From Cacajao melanocephalus (taxonomy: Eukaryota; Chordata; Mammalia; Primates; Pitheciidae), in contig CAUYLG010022037.1 of assembly GCA_963573385.1 (NCBI GenBank), positions 1 to 64,000 of the forward strand: a stretch of 64,000 bases of DNA. The letters run 5' to 3'. The notes under the pieces were generated by a model. That model did not search any database, was not told the DNA's origin, and saw nothing but the letters and a program-made list of their open reading frames with translations. Positions 38,906-54,263 of this stretch are shown here, piece by piece. Positions within the stretch are counted from its first letter, which is position 1, and each line of letters starts with the position of its first letter. Made by a program: the position numbers and the translations under genes.

Positions 38906-40394
38906 TTACTTAGAGTTGGAAAGGATACACAATGTTCTCTCTTCCAACTTCCTGCACTAATGCAGAAATGCCTTCTATAGCTATCCTAGCAGATGGCATC
39001 CAGCTTCTGTTTGGAAAGATTCATTGATGAGGAAGATGCTTGGCACCTTATTAAAGAGCTCATGAGAGAGTTGTGTGTTTTTTTTTTTTTTGTAATTTTT
39101 AAATGATGTTGAAATGAAATATGTCTCTCTGACTTGCAATTAGCAATTCTATTTATAATTTTTGTAGCAATATATGTTGAACACTTCAGAATAGTATCAT
39201 CTCAAATATTTGAGTGGCTCTACTATGACCCAAAATTATGTTATTTAGCCTTGATGTTCACAAGGTTTACCTAATTTTTTTCTTATGAAATAGTACTCAT
39301 GTTTTGTCACATTATTATTATCCTCTAGATTAAGTCTGATTCAACCAGAAAGTGGCATGTTGAGCTGATGCCACTTTGTGGTTGAATTAAGTGGACCTAT
39401 ATGGTGGAGCATCAATGTATAGAGCATAAAAATCAAGATGAAAATAGTAAATATCTGTGGAGATTGGACTTTGATACATAATTTAAAATCTGTTTATCAC
39501 AGTTATAATTGTAGTGGTCAACTAACCCCAACCATAGATATCCCAAGTGAACAATTAAAACATACTATATATTTAATAATTTTATAACTCTACTTTCAGC
39601 TATAAGACTGTTTAAAATGGGTTTTGTCTTTCTTGATGGAAGCAAGGGGCAGGCAGAGCTATCAATATAATAACGGGCCAAAGCCTGGGAGACAATCTGA
39701 TTTTCAAAATCCACCTCATCAGAGGAATGGCTTTTACCTAATCTAATTCCCGGAGTTTCCTTCAATACAGCAACCATCCCAAATTGAAAAAGTTGTACTA
39801 ATTAAAGAAGGTATCCGTGAACAGTTTGCTTACACTAAAACACATCTGGAGGCAAGGCAAGTTTTCTGCAGTACCAAACAAATTTCAGAACAGAAAATCT
39901 TAGTATAATTTCTACTATGTAAAAGCCATGCCCATTTCTTGTAATCGTATCCTTTGTATCCTGCACAAACCCTTCCTACCTACACCTGTCTCTGAGTCTT
40001 CTGGCAAGATGGAATGAGCCAGATTCTGTTTTGTTTGGTTCTTAATCAGTGTTCTATTCATTTGCATATAGTTTATGTTTGTAACATCATTATCATATGG
40101 AGAAAGCAGCCATAACTGAAACGTAAGGGATGGTATCTACACTATTTAATCCCATTGAAACTCTCTTATTTATTTAATGAAACTCCCAGTGTGACTCATG
40201 TTATTCCATAAATTCCTCTTCCTCTCCTTTCCTGTTCTCTTACCATCTGCTTTGAACTCACAACATATTTTCTGCTATTAAATGTAAAACTTTTTTGCTT
40301 CTTCAATATATTAGATTGCTCTCCTGACAAATACTAAATTATAAATAATATAGAAGGAAAAATTATATTTCATTGCTGTAATGTTAAGAATAAT
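38906..40394. other. Unassigned intron
   Basis: A T run at 39077-39092. A 70-codon minus-strand frame at 39565-39777 looks protein-like in composition but matches no family I know and has no splice context. Confidence 0.5.
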
Positions 40395-40590
40395 CATAGT
40401 TAATATTTATGAGCACTTAATATGAGCTAGGCACTATGTTTACATGTATTGTATGTATTAACTCACTTTCTTCTAACAAGAATCATTATGGGATGTGTCA
40501 GTAGCATTTCCTTATAACAAAAGGAAATGTGGCCAAGTTTCAAACCCAGGCAGGCTTACTCCAAAGCTCCTGTTATTAACCTGTATAATA
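40395..40590 (-). repeat. MIR (antisense)
   Basis: 'gagcacttaatatgagctaggcac', 'tgtattaactcactttcttc' and 'gtttcaaacccaggcaggct' match the reverse MIR order. Confidence 0.7.
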
Positions 40591-41609
40591 TAAGAATTAT
40601 TTTAAACTTTGACCCTATCACATATTTTCTTTGTTTCATATGTAAAACGATGAACATAAACATATGATAACCATAATTGCTATATAACTTTTTTCAACTT
40701 GTCAATAAAAATAGTTCAAAAGAAAATGGCTCAAAACAGAAGCTTCTGGTACCTAGCTAATCTTCAACAGTGTTACACTGAGCCCTTTCATAAACATACA
40801 ACATAAATCATTCATGATCTAAATTATATTAAGAAGAAAATGTATTGTCATATATAACAAGAATTATAGCACGCTGGGCATGATTCGCGGCTCATCCCTC
40901 TGTTTTTAGCATTATAGTATAAAATATTTTGTCAATTAAACTATGTCATATTACTGATTGTAAGACATGTTCTTACTTCAAAGATGTTAAAGTGTAAAAA
41001 AAGCACATCTTAGAGTCAATGGAATACATTATTATATTACTTTTTTTTTTAAAACAAAGCAGAAAACTAAAGTTCAGAAATACCAGCTTTGACAATGCCA
41101 TAGAAACAGAACTTGAACCCAGGTTTGCTTTTTAACTTTACATTCAAAGTTTTGCCTCAAAAGGATTCTCTTTCCTTGGTCTTTTTCTCCTCTCTTTGTC
41201 TAACTTCTGAGCCAAAATATGACTTTGATTCTCATTAGATGGTCCTATGTGTCTTACATCAGCCATATAATCAAAGCAGCCACTAGGAGCTTCCTGTATA
41301 TACACTGTCTGAAGCCAAGGCATGTTTCCGGCTCTCTTTCAGTGAAAGTCTGGTTGGGAATATAAACACATCTGCTGCTCCCCAGAAAGGAAGTTCTAGG
41401 TAATGAGATGTAACAACAGGTGGGAGTAAATCCAACTGATTTAGCAAAACTGAAAATGTCTAGCATAACTTCTAGGGTGAAAAATCTTTAAACACTAATA
41501 AAGGATATAAGAAACAGAACTTAACTATACAGTGGATCCATATGGATGTTGGTAGTGTGATATTTGGAAACAATAGATGAAAGAAATGAATTCTGAAGTC
41601 AGCTTATCT
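40591..41609. other. Unassigned intron
   Basis: 41090-41135 (gaacttgaacccaggtttgc) may be another short antisense MIR remnant. A T run lies at 41041-41050. Confidence 0.5.
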
Positions 41610-41810
41610 TGGTTAAGGAACAACAATTGCTTATTGAAGTAACTGTTGACGAATTGAAGAAGCAAAGTGCTGAGGGTCTTAGCTTCTTCATTGAAAAATA
41701 AGGTTACTAACTGGATCACTTCATGGAATTGTTTGGGGAATCAAACAAGCTAAGATTTGTAAGGAACATTGTATCGTGTTTTGCACGTAGTAAGACCTCA
41801 ATAGTGAAAA
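41610..41810 (+). repeat. MIR (sense)
   Basis: 'cttcttcattgaaaaataaggttactaac', 'ttgtttggggaatcaaacaag' and 'tgcacgtagtaagacctcaatag' correspond to the MIR 3' half. Confidence 0.6.
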
Positions 41811-43045
41811 ATGATCAACGTGATGAGGACAGACTTCCTTTGATAGTGCATGGAATTGTCTCCTCTGTATTGTCAGCTCACAGTGCTTCTGATCCACCAT
41901 CATGGAAAAGGAAAGTTATATTCAGAAGTGAAATTCATCATTGCAAATATCCAGAATCCTAAACTGCTAAAAATCAGAAATCCAAAGTCTGGAGAATAAA
42001 TGATTGACAGACCCAATTTATAATCCTGTATGTCCCTCCTCTAAGCTATTTGACTTAAGGCAAACTTAACTTTAATATGTCTGTTTGTAATGAGACGAAA
42101 TGTGTAACTCTTGAAGTTAGTCTGAGGTCTAATTGAGGTATCATATATGATTTTTCTAGCACAGTTCTTTTGAGGCATAGTAGGCACTTTAAAAAGACCC
42201 CTCTCAATTTTTTCTTTAGAAGTGGCACAGGAACACTTAGACTTTTTTTGTTTATCTAATTAAACCTCTCTTGCCTCAAACACCCCAGATCAAAATGAAT
42301 AAAAAGCTAATTTCTATTTAAAAATGTCTGTTTCTAGGGTAACAACAGTATTTGTTGTACTTTCTCCACAAAATCATATATTGATAATATTATAAGTTAA
42401 ATTTAATTTGGGAGATGTGCCTGGCAATCTGAACACTATTTGTAACATACTTTAGTAGATAAAATTTTATCCTAAATCCTGATACTCTAATTTCAGATAA
42501 AATGTTGGAGCATTGCCTATTTTTAACTTGGAATTCTCCTATACAGTATATAATTGCAAATAAAATACAGCTTATTTGATTTTAATCATGTTATTGTAAT
42601 TTTTGATTACGTATTCTGAGACTTTATCCCCATTATCACTATAGTCTGTAGAATTAAATGACTCTCTTAAGAATTCAGTTTGATTCCAACAAAAGAACAT
42701 TATAATAAAGATATTGCCATTGAAGGAAATAAATCAGATGAAATGAGTTTTCTATTTTATGGATTTAAATTAGTTAAAACATTTTTTATCATAGAGTGAG
42801 AAGTAAAAATAGAGTCGTGTAGAAGTGCTAGACATCAAACTAACCTCCCTCGTTAAGCATCTGTGTTTGGGACTACTAAATAATTACTTGGGGATTTAAA
42901 ATACTGTCCACTTTGACTTTTCATCTCAGAAGATTTCTCCTTACATCTTTATGTTAAAGATGCATTTTTTGCATTTTTAAGTAGTGAGAAAAACACAGGT
43001 ATTTAGGATCAGAATCTCTTAATTCTTATCCTGGTTCCTAGAAAA

Positions 43046-43046
<1 letters not shown>
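41811..43046. other. Unassigned AT-rich intron
   Basis: Nothing recognised with confidence. Confidence 0.5.

Positions 43047-43094
<48 letters not shown>
43047..43094. repeat. Perfect (AC)24 microsatellite
   Basis: 48 uninterrupted bases of AC, between aaaag and ggtgca. Perfect long CA tracts of this size are normally polymorphic. Confidence 0.98.
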
Positions 43095-43925
<831 letters not shown>

Positions 43926-45354
43926 TTGTTCATATATTTCTTCTTGAATAAAGTATCCTTTTCCTACCACCTTTCAACCATTTTGAATTTTGCTGGCTTC
44001 AATCTTTCTTTCTCCATGATTGCTCCCTTTTTGGAAACTTCCTCCTCCATTTGTTATTTATAACCTGTTATTAACTTACTATTTATAACCTGTTATTAAC
44101 CTATATTAAGTTAATTCATCCATTTACCAATTGCTTGTTGCATGCTCACCATGCAAGTTGCCAAGGTTTCTCAGTATTGTAGATTGTGTACAGTGTAGAC
44201 AGTGTAGATAGAAAAGGACTCAAACTCAAAACATTGACATGTTCACCCAAGGGCTTGCTCTGGCATAGTCCCTGCTACCCGAGTAAAAATCGCTGTATGA
44301 TCGGATATCAATCTCATTTTCATCTTTTGTGTTCTCTGTTCCGATAGCCTCCCCACCCAACCTTCAATATTCCCCTTCAACATACACAGATATTTCCATC
44401 TTGGTCCCAGTCCATTTTGCTACTTCCTACTCCACTCGAATTTTTTACATTTGCAGCCAGTGGCATGGCCCGTACTTTGCAGGAGTCTAAGAACTTAAGC
44501 TGCAGACACTGTCTTTGTTTATCCTCCATCAATCTCATTGTCTTCTCATCAACAGTCATGGACTTCCTCTGTCTCTTTTATAGGCTAAACCAGTTCCCTT
44601 AACTGAGTCAGTATCCTCTCATAGAGCATATTCTCAGCTCAACATTTATAAACTGACACTCTGGATCTCTGGAATATTCCATTTTCTTTTTGAAATTGTT
44701 GAAAAAAAATTAGCTTTTACACAGTCTTTGAGGGTGCTTTTGATATGAATCTGAATAAACATTTGTTCTTCTTGGTTTTACTTTTGACCTTCAAGAAGTT
44801 AAAAAAAAAATAGAACAGGAAGTCATGTAATAGATTTAGTAATAGATGTTCCCTTTAAGATACCTTGAAATGTCCTCTACAAGGATGTAGTATCTTGATA
44901 TAAACTAGAAAGTGTTCTTTACAAAAACTTCATAGACTTCTGATTATGTAATACCTATGGGTTCTTCACAAGTCCTTATTTCCTGAATTCCTATTAATTA
45001 CTTAACTGTAACCTACAAAAGCTAAAATTAGCATTTCTAACTAAATTTTCTTGAGTAATCTAGCTCCCATGCCTTGTCATTATAGCAAAATTGACATTGC
45101 ATTTTTTACACAGTGGATAATGAGAATTCCTACAATGTTCCCATTTTCATGAAGGGCAATTTGGTCATTCATGTATCTTTGGCATTGTTTTAGGTTCAGC
45201 ATGATTTTCAGATATAACTTCTTAAATTTCGATTCAGTTAGTTGAGTTTCACCATCTTCAGTTTATTTTGTTACTTAATGCTCTACTTCCTCATGCCATC
45301 CAATTAGGCAAATTTGTATTAATTGTTTTAATAAATAAATAAAAGCAAAAGACA
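43926..45354. other. Unassigned intron with 25-bp duplication
   Basis: A 21-bp core tatttataacctgttatta(ac) is repeated with a 25-bp period at about 44055-44100. Otherwise nothing is recognised. Short frames at 44377-44602 on both strands have no family features. Confidence 0.55.
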
Positions 45355-45605
45355 GTAACAACTATAAATTAGCATTTCCTTGAGAACTTACCATGTGCCA
45401 GGTACACTGTTAAGCACTTGGTATGTATTTCAGAATGTAATTTCATAAAACCACCTAAAAATGGTACTGTCGCTACCCCAAGTTTAGGGCTGTAAATAAC
45501 TGAGGCTTCAGGATTAAATTATAAGTCTAAGCAGACCTAGATAGGAAATCCTAGAGGCCAGGAAGTCTGATTCCAGAGTCAGTGCTCTTAATCACTGTTA
45601 AAATG
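45355..45605 (-). repeat. MIR (antisense)
   Basis: 'cttaccatgtgccaggtacactgttaagcac' and 'tctgattccagagtcagtgctcttaa' bracket the reverse MIR core. Confidence 0.75.
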
Positions 45606-46309
45606 TTAAGACATACAGGCATTACTGTTCAAAAATTAACCATAGGTTATTACTGATCTCTGTTGTTAGTGCAGATATAACCACATCTCTCTCCCAGTCT
45701 TCTTGTACAGTGACATTTTACAAAACACTCTTCTCTACTGTAAGAGGTACAACATCCAGTACATACTGTGCTATCCCAAGTTCGTGTTGGTTGAGTATTG
45801 GATGAACGGGAAAGCAGGAATGGATGAGATATGAAGTGTTTTCTCTGACTAAAGTCAAGAGTTTAAGACTATGGTATCTTCAGTGATACAGCACAACACT
45901 TAACAGGTGTCACCTGCTGCTATTTATAACTTCGCCCATCTTTTCTAAAGACTTCTCTCACCCTAATCCTCAATATTAGAAATGCAACAGAGAACAAACC
46001 CAGCCCTTCTCTCCGTGTCATTTGTACTTCCTCAGCCTACACTGTCTTCACCATAAAATGGGTACATGACCTGAGGACACAAAATTGATTAATTGAAAGC
46101 TAGGTCTCAGATGCTGTAATTCTAATAATAATGATACTGAGAAAAATAATAAATCATAGAGCAATTACTGGAAAGATAAATACAAATGAAACATACAGCC
46201 AGCCATCCCCACACAAGTCTGAATATTATTGGAAAGAAAAATGTCTTCAAAAAATGTTCTTTCCAGATGTTTTCAAGCATCTTCTTAAGTAAAAGTGTCA
46301 GTCTAACTC
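45606..46309. other. Unassigned intron
   Basis: Nothing recognised. Confidence 0.5.
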
Positions 46310-46465
46310 AATGTTTCTCAACCTTGGGTCGCCTGGGGAAGCACCAGCATGCGCTAACGTTCCCATGAAAGCAGATTCTCTGCTGGACCCCCAGCAGTGG
46401 TTAGTTTCAGAAGCTCCTCAATTGGTTCTAATACGGAGCCAGGCTTGTGAAACTGTGCTAACTAC
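46310..46465. repeat. MER5-like hAT-Charlie fragment
   Basis: 'caatgtttctcaaccttggg' and 'agaagctcctcaattggttctaat' with 'gccaggcttgtgaaactgtg' fit a MER5-type element with its near-palindromic ends. Confidence 0.65.
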
Positions 46466-48544
46466 ATCTGTGTGAACCGGTACATTGAATGACCAAGGGA
46501 AAGAGAGCTTTTGTTTGATAACTGCCTGGAACTGAAACTAGCTCTTTCTTGCCTACACCTCTTCTTTTTAACTAAAGCTATTGATATTCTTAACTTCATG
46601 GGTATGAGAGAACAGTCACAAATATTTTTCACATTCCCCTCACGATGACTTTATTTCATTTGACTGTTTTTTACTCACTTAACCTCCGCTCACAAGAAGC
46701 TAAATTAGAAAACAGTTGTGTGTTAGAAGTTTAAAAACTGTTTAGAAAACTGCAAAGCATTTTTTTCCAGGACCCTTCGTTACAAGCTTACTAAGAGCCC
46801 TAGATTTCATGCGGGGTGAAAGAGTAGATTAATCAGTCTCTAAGATCATTTATTTTTTATCCTTTCTCTGGAGGCTATCAGGAAGGGCACCTACGTAGGA
46901 GACTTATTTTTGTAATGTGAACAGTTATTCTTTAGGAATGAAATTCTGTTCCACTGACAAAAGATGTGAGAAAGCTCCGGGTGCCCCTTGAACTGTCTGA
47001 CACTTTGCACAAAAGGTAAATCTGCTAAAAATATTTTTTTAAATACTTGAAATTCTCTCTCAACATGTTCTAAAGTGCCGAAGAATGAGAAATCAACTTC
47101 TGGAAAAAGGCAGGAAGAACAGAAAGGCTAACAAGCCTCACAAGAAAGCAATCTTCTGAAAGGATTTTTAAAAAAGGGTAGTTTTCTAAAATTGAAGAAC
47201 ATTATTCCTTCAAAGAAAATGTCTCAAAGTGTCCTTAAAAAATATCAGTCCCTGTTAAAAGCAAATTGTGTCATTTTTATCGAGGTAACTACAGATTTGT
47301 CAATTTTGTAATTGGCTTGGTTGGGTCATCCAATTTAACACCTGTGGGGATTTCACCACCAGGCGTCAATTTTTTAATAAATTCCACAGATTGAGAATGG
47401 TAAATAATAAATGATATAGAGCTTGCAAAGTCAATATTTAATTTAACATAGACTCAGGGAAACTAACACTATACATGTACATAATTCTATGGTTTGAGTT
47501 TAAAGAAATCAGAATCTTTATCATAAAAAACTGAAAAGAATTAAAAAAAGATAAAGATGTAAAAGCCACGAAATAACAAATAACATATTTCATAAGGCTA
47601 TAAGACCAAGTGGAATTAATCAACTTATCTGAGTAGGAAAATGCCTAAATGCCAAAAACAAGTCCGCTAATATCTTGTTAGAATTGGAATATACCAAGGA
47701 ACACGATTAATATTTAACCAACATGGCTTTTCCAAAATGGGTATTTTGGAAAATAGTGGCAAGTACTTTAAATAATTAAGTACAAACTTATTTGCGAATA
47801 AGTGGAAATAAAACTAATTATTAAACATGAAGACAGTTTGGAGGAAAACATTCCATGAAAGATCATAGTAACTGCATTTTAAAAATGCCGGTATCTGCCC
47901 ACTTTTGGCATAAATTTTGGTTTTACTTATGGTGGAAACATACTCAGCTTAGTGCTATTGAATCTATAAAATGGAGGTTTTTTTAAATGTTAAATGTGTT
48001 TTTTTCCACTCCCTAGTTTTATTGGAGAAACACAGTTGGCATCAATTTAAATATTACATATTTGACTACTGTGGTTACTAACCTCAACCATTCAGCAAAC
48101 TACATCCAAAACTATAGAGACTCCTAGGCAAGCAAGCACAAAATGTATAAAAAGCTATGAAAAGTCTAATAAAATTAAGAAATTGGGTGTAAAAGTAATT
48201 TTATTATTAGCTCCTGGGGAGAAGACACCCTATCATAATGTTATTGTTTGAATTAAATTGTTTTTTCTCATAAATCTCAATTTTCAAAAGTACAACTGTC
48301 TTTCTTAAAGCTATATGCGTCTTTGTTGTTAATCCAGATAGTCCGGTTTTTTTTTTTTTTAAGTTGAACAGTTTTAGAAATTTAGAAATAAAAAGTGGCA
48401 CTGATAAAAAATTAGAGTCCATTTAAACAGAATGGGGAAAATAGACTCGTAAGATTAATGGCTTCTGAAGATAATTTTAAATGCAAAAGGATTGATCATC
48501 CACATATTGGTTTAAATCATGAGTAGATGAAGCCAGTATATATA
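46466..48544. other. Largely unique intron
   Basis: About 2 kb without recognisable mobile elements; 46900-47170 has more balanced base composition. A T run sits at 48347-48360. Confidence 0.5.
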
Positions 48545-50009
<1,465 letters not shown>

Positions 50010-50390
50010 TAAGTAGATATCCAACTGGATGGGCCCTTCATGGCATAGTGCTTCTCCCAAATCTACTCTGTTCCCTATCTAATTGATCCAGGCCCCTATC
50101 CTCTGATAACATTTTCTTTCACCTCAGTAAGACTCTCTGTTTGCTCTGGCATTTAACCTCTGCAACCCAATGCCATAAATCTGCTGGTAAGAGTTTTAAG
50201 CACTACAATAGTTTAGTGATTAAGAAAGTCTTTATCATGTAAATGTTGTGTAGTACCTCACACATCATGTAAATGCTGGCAGCTGCCTATAGCCTATGCA
50301 AATAACTGGTCCTGTCCAGAGTTTATGGCAAGAAACCATAGAGGAATTATCATGCAAAATTTGGATGAGTGAAATATAGTCAGAGAAAAA

Positions 50391-50416
50391 GTTTACATAA
50401 CTATGTTTATGTAAAC
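50391..50416. repeat. Perfect 10-bp inverted repeat
   Basis: Arms gtttacataa and ttatgtaaac are separated by six bases. Confidence 0.92.
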
Positions 50417-50617
50417 CTAGACAAATGTAGCTACCAAGTAATTTGGGAGTAAAATCTCTTAGTGGCAGATAATACATTTACTTCCCAGCTAGTATCTTCT
50501 GCATTTTTTGAGTCAATAACAAGGTGAAGTTTAGAGTCCAAACCACCAAGGCAATGCATAAGGTAAGTCAATAAATTGGCATTGAGTGAATGTTTTCAGT
50601 AGACATTCAGAAACAAA

Positions 50618-50688
50618 GAAATTTTTTGGCAGTAAAACTAGATCACCTTTGTCCTCAGGGTGATCTAGTTTAACTGCCAAAAAGTTTT
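50618..50688. repeat. Strong hairpin, 24 of 25 paired plus wobble extension
   Basis: The left arm 50623-50647 (core aaactagatcacc) and the right arm 50659-50683 (core ggtgatctagttt) pair at 24 of 25 positions, with an 11-base loop tttgtcctcag. Counting G-T pairs, the stem extends to about 30 pairs (50618 to 50688). Size and loop are within the range of a short RNA hairpin precursor or a very small palindromic element. It does not match a mobile element I know. Confidence 0.9.
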
Positions 50689-50759
50689 GCAATGCTTTTT
50701 CATTGCACTTAAAGAAAAAGCCAAACTCCAAGACTTGACCAACAGACCTCTTGCCTGCC

Positions 50760-51160
50760 TTTCTGACATTATGCCCTACTATCCCCTTCCTTCTCTGGCT
50801 TCATGCCCAGGTCTCCTGGGTCCCATAGCAAGACAGTGGTTCTAGTAGCTGAGTTCTTAGAGTTCCTGTTTCTTATTCCTGAGCAGCCTCCCATTTTTTG
50901 AGTCTTACCTCAAATCCCAGGTCCCAAAAGGGCCTTCCTAAAGCAGACTCCTCTACTGCTATCACATAACAGTCATTTCTTTATAGCACTTATCTCCATA
51001 TAAAAATGTCTTTTTATTTGTTTACATGATTACTCTTGTTCCTTTTCTCTAGAATGTAAGTTCAAGACCACTGATATGGCCAATTTTGCCTTGCTCTTTG
51101 TTGTAACATGGCTTGCAACAGTGTAGGTGCCTAATTAATATTTATTGATTTAATCTACTT
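50760..51160 (+). repeat. L2 (sense)
   Basis: 'aagggccttcctaaagcagac', 'acagtcatttctttatagcacttatc', 'agaatgtaagttcaagaccac' and 'aatatttattgattta' are in L2 3'-end order. Confidence 0.7.
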
Positions 51161-51179
51161 TTTAATTTTATATATGCAT

Positions 51180-51395
51180 TCATCAAACAGGTATATAGCA
51201 TTAGTCTGCCCCAGGCATGTTTCTGAACCTCTTATAACTAACATAACAGTCTTATGAGGTAGGCCTGGGAAGTATGCCCATTTTACAGATGAAGAAATTG
51301 CAGCATAGGGAAGTTAAGTTACCTGCCAAATGTCAGAAAGCTGGTGAGAGGCAAAGCAGAATTTAGAAGCTAGGTAGTCATGCGTGTACTACGGT
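51180..51395 (-). repeat. MIR (antisense)
   Basis: 'gaggtaggcctgggaagtatgcccattttacagatgaagaaattg' and 'gttaagttacctgccaaatg' match the reverse MIR core well. Confidence 0.82.
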
Positions 51396-52510
51396 CTGTG
51401 TTATGAGGACAATAGTGTGCTGATGTACAACTGTAAGCTATTAAGATAATCGTACACAATAAGAAGACCTTCAAGGTTTAGGATAGAGCCACAACTCAGT
51501 CTATAGGTGGAAAAAGTGGCTGGTTTTCACAAAGTTTCAGAATGTATATGGGCATTAATTCTGTGGCTTCTCTTAAAGCAGTTTCCCCTCATTTTATTCG
51601 TCAGTTGGTAGATTCTTGCTTGTTTTCTATGTCCTGTTTTCCTATCCTAGTATCTGAGTGATGGTGTTTTATTCAAGGAAAAGAATAATAAGTTAGCATT
51701 TTTAAAATTATGCTTGATGAACAATAGTGTCCCATGATATTTAGATAGGTGTTCCCACTCTCTCCCTAAAAAATGTTTCTGTAGTAAGAAAAAAAAAAAG
51801 AAAAATGACTACAGAGAAGTAAAAGGGTATAAATAAGAAGAATATTTTTAACACATATCAGAAAAAGTATTATGAGTAAATTGTCCCCAATGCGTGAAGC
51901 CATATGATGTTTACAAAATGTTATTTTTATATATTTCCAAGGTCTTTTATATTTATTGGAATGCTTTAGGCTAAATTGATTTTTGAGCTTTAAATGAGAT
52001 GACAAGTGACTAATTCTCTAAATTTCTGAAGAATCGAGAGCTGCATTTAAAAAATATTTTAAAAGCATTTTCATTCCCATGTTATTATGCTGCTTTTTCC
52101 TACTTCACCCAAATAGTGGATGATGATTTGTAGAGTTCTCCCAATCCAAGTTTCTACCTCTCCATTAAGAAAATGTAAATGACTCTAGCATTTTCTCTGT
52201 GGTCCTGCTTTGCCAGGGCTCCTAAAGAAACTCAGCTAAAATCTAAGATAACACCCAACACTATAGGCTACAGAGCCGACATTTCATATAAGAGAGATTT
52301 ATATGGTCTATCCCCTAAATTTAGCTTTTCAACACAGTTATTAATCAGCCTGCTGTGATCTTAACATTTCTGAATGGCAGTTTTCTGTCAGCCAAGAAAC
52401 CTACACCGAATTAGAAGTGGGGTACTAGGTGGTGGACAAGATATCAAACATGGCTAGAAAATGAATGACCCCTGCAAAAACTGAGCTAACCTTAACACTT
52501 AAAATTTTCA
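51396..52510. other. Unassigned intron
   Basis: Nothing recognised. Confidence 0.5.
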
Positions 52511-54263
52511 AAATGAGAGTTCACTCATGATTTGGCTCTCTGAGTGTCTGTTATTGTTGTATAAGAATGCTTATGATTTTTGCACATTGAGTTTGTATCC
52601 TGAGACTTTGCTGAAGTTGCTTATCATCTTAAGGAGATTTTGGGCTGAGATGATGGAGTCTTCTAAATATACAAACATGTCATCTGCAAATAGAGACCAT
52701 TTGACTTCCTCTCTTCCTAATTGAATATCCTTTATTTCTTTTTCTTGCCTGGTTGCTCTGGCTAAAACTTCCAATACTGTGTTAAATAGGAATAGGGGGC
52801 ACCCTTGACTAGTGCAAGTTTTCAAAGGGATTGCTTCCAGTTTTGCCCATTCAGTACAATATTGGCTGTGGGTTTGTCGTAAATAGTTTTTATTGTTTGG
52901 AGATACATTCCATCGATACCTAGTTTATTGAGAGTTTTTAGCATAAAGGGCTGTTGGATTTTGTCGAAGACCTTTTCTGCATCTATTCAGATAATCACGT
53001 GGTTTTTGTCTTTCGTTCTGTTTATGTGGTGGATTACGTTTATAAATTTGGCATGTTGAACCAGCGTTGCATCTCCACAATGAAACCTACTTGATCGTGA
53101 TGGATAATCTTTTGGATGTGCTATTGCATTTGGTTTGCCAGTATTTTATTGAAGATTTTTGCATGGATGTTCATCATGGATATTGGCCTGAAGTTTCCTT
53201 TTTTAGTTGTGTCTCTGCCAGGTTTTGGTATCAGGATGATGTTGGTCTCATTAAATGAGTTAGGGAGGATTCTTTCTTTCTGTATTGTTTGGAATAGTTT
53301 CAGAAGGAATGGTACCAGTTCCTCATTGTACATCTGGTAGAATTCGGCTGTGAACCCATCTGGACCTGGACTTTTTTTGGTTGGTAGGGTGTTAATTGCT
53401 GCCTCAACTTCAGCCCTTTTTATTGGTCTATTCAAGGTTTCAACTTCTTCCTGGTTTAGGCTTGGGAGGGTTTAAGTGTCCAGGAATTTATCCATTTCTT
53501 CTAGATTCACTGATATATGTGCATAGAGTTGTTTGTAGTAATCTCTGATGGTAGTTTGTATTTCTGTGGAATCGGTGGTGATATTCTCTTTATCATTTTT
53601 TATTGCATCTATTCAATTCTTCTCTTGTTTTTTTTTTTTATTAGTCTGGCTAGCGATCTATCTATTTTATTGATCTTTTCAAAAAACCACCTCCTGGATT
53701 AATTGATTTTTTGAAGGCTTTTTTGTGTTTCTATCTCCTACAGTTCTGCTCTGATCTTAGTTATTTCTTGTGTTCTGGTAGCTTTTGAATATGTTTGATC
53801 TTGCTCCTCTAGTTTCTTTAATTGTGACGATAGGGTGTTGATTTTAGATCTTTCCTTGCTTCTCAAGTGGGCATTTAGTGCTATAAATTTCCCTCTAGAC
53901 ACTGCTTTGAATGTGTCCCAGAGATTCTGGTACATTGTGTCTTCGTTCTCACTGGTTTGAAGAATGACTATATTTCTGCCTTCATTTCAATGTTTACCCA
54001 GTAGTCATTCAGGAGCAGGTTGTTCAGCTTCAATGTAGTTGTGCTGTTTTGAGTGAGTTTCTTAATCAGGAGTTCCAATTTGATTACACTGTGGTCTGAG
54101 AGACTGGTTGTTATGATTTCCGTTCTTTTGCATTTGCTGAGGAGCGATTTACTTCCAATTATGTGGTCAATTTTAGACTAAGTGCAAAGTGGTGCTGAGA
54201 AGAATGTATATTCTGTGGTTTTGGGGTGAAGAGTTCTGTAGATGTCTATTAGGTCCGCTCAGT
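52511..54263 (-). mobile_element. L1 5' inverted segment (ORF2 remnant)
   Basis: Reverse-complement L1 ORF2 sequence from the endonuclease-RT linker through the palm. Minus-strand frames at 53121-53435 (with [13 protein letters not shown] and the [19 protein letters not shown] block) and 52571-52825 (with FADDM at the catalytic palm motif) are RT fragments. Stops and a frameshift separate them, so it is dead. It meets the sense part at about 54263. Confidence 0.95.

Larger units (their letters stand above)
50010..50759. other. Intron with hairpin cluster
   Basis: Holds a direct repeat of atcatgtaaatg (50234 and 50264) and two hairpins listed separately. No known element recognised. Confidence 0.55.

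Noticed and set aside
39565..39777. 70-codon minus-strand frame with protein-like composition
   Set aside because: It matches no family I know, and no splice signals or second exon were found. Not enough to call an exon or processed pseudogene.
53121..53435. 104-codon reverse-transcriptase-like frame
   Set aside because: A genuine L1 ORF2 fragment, but inverted, broken and without the rest of the protein, so annotated as part of the dead L1.
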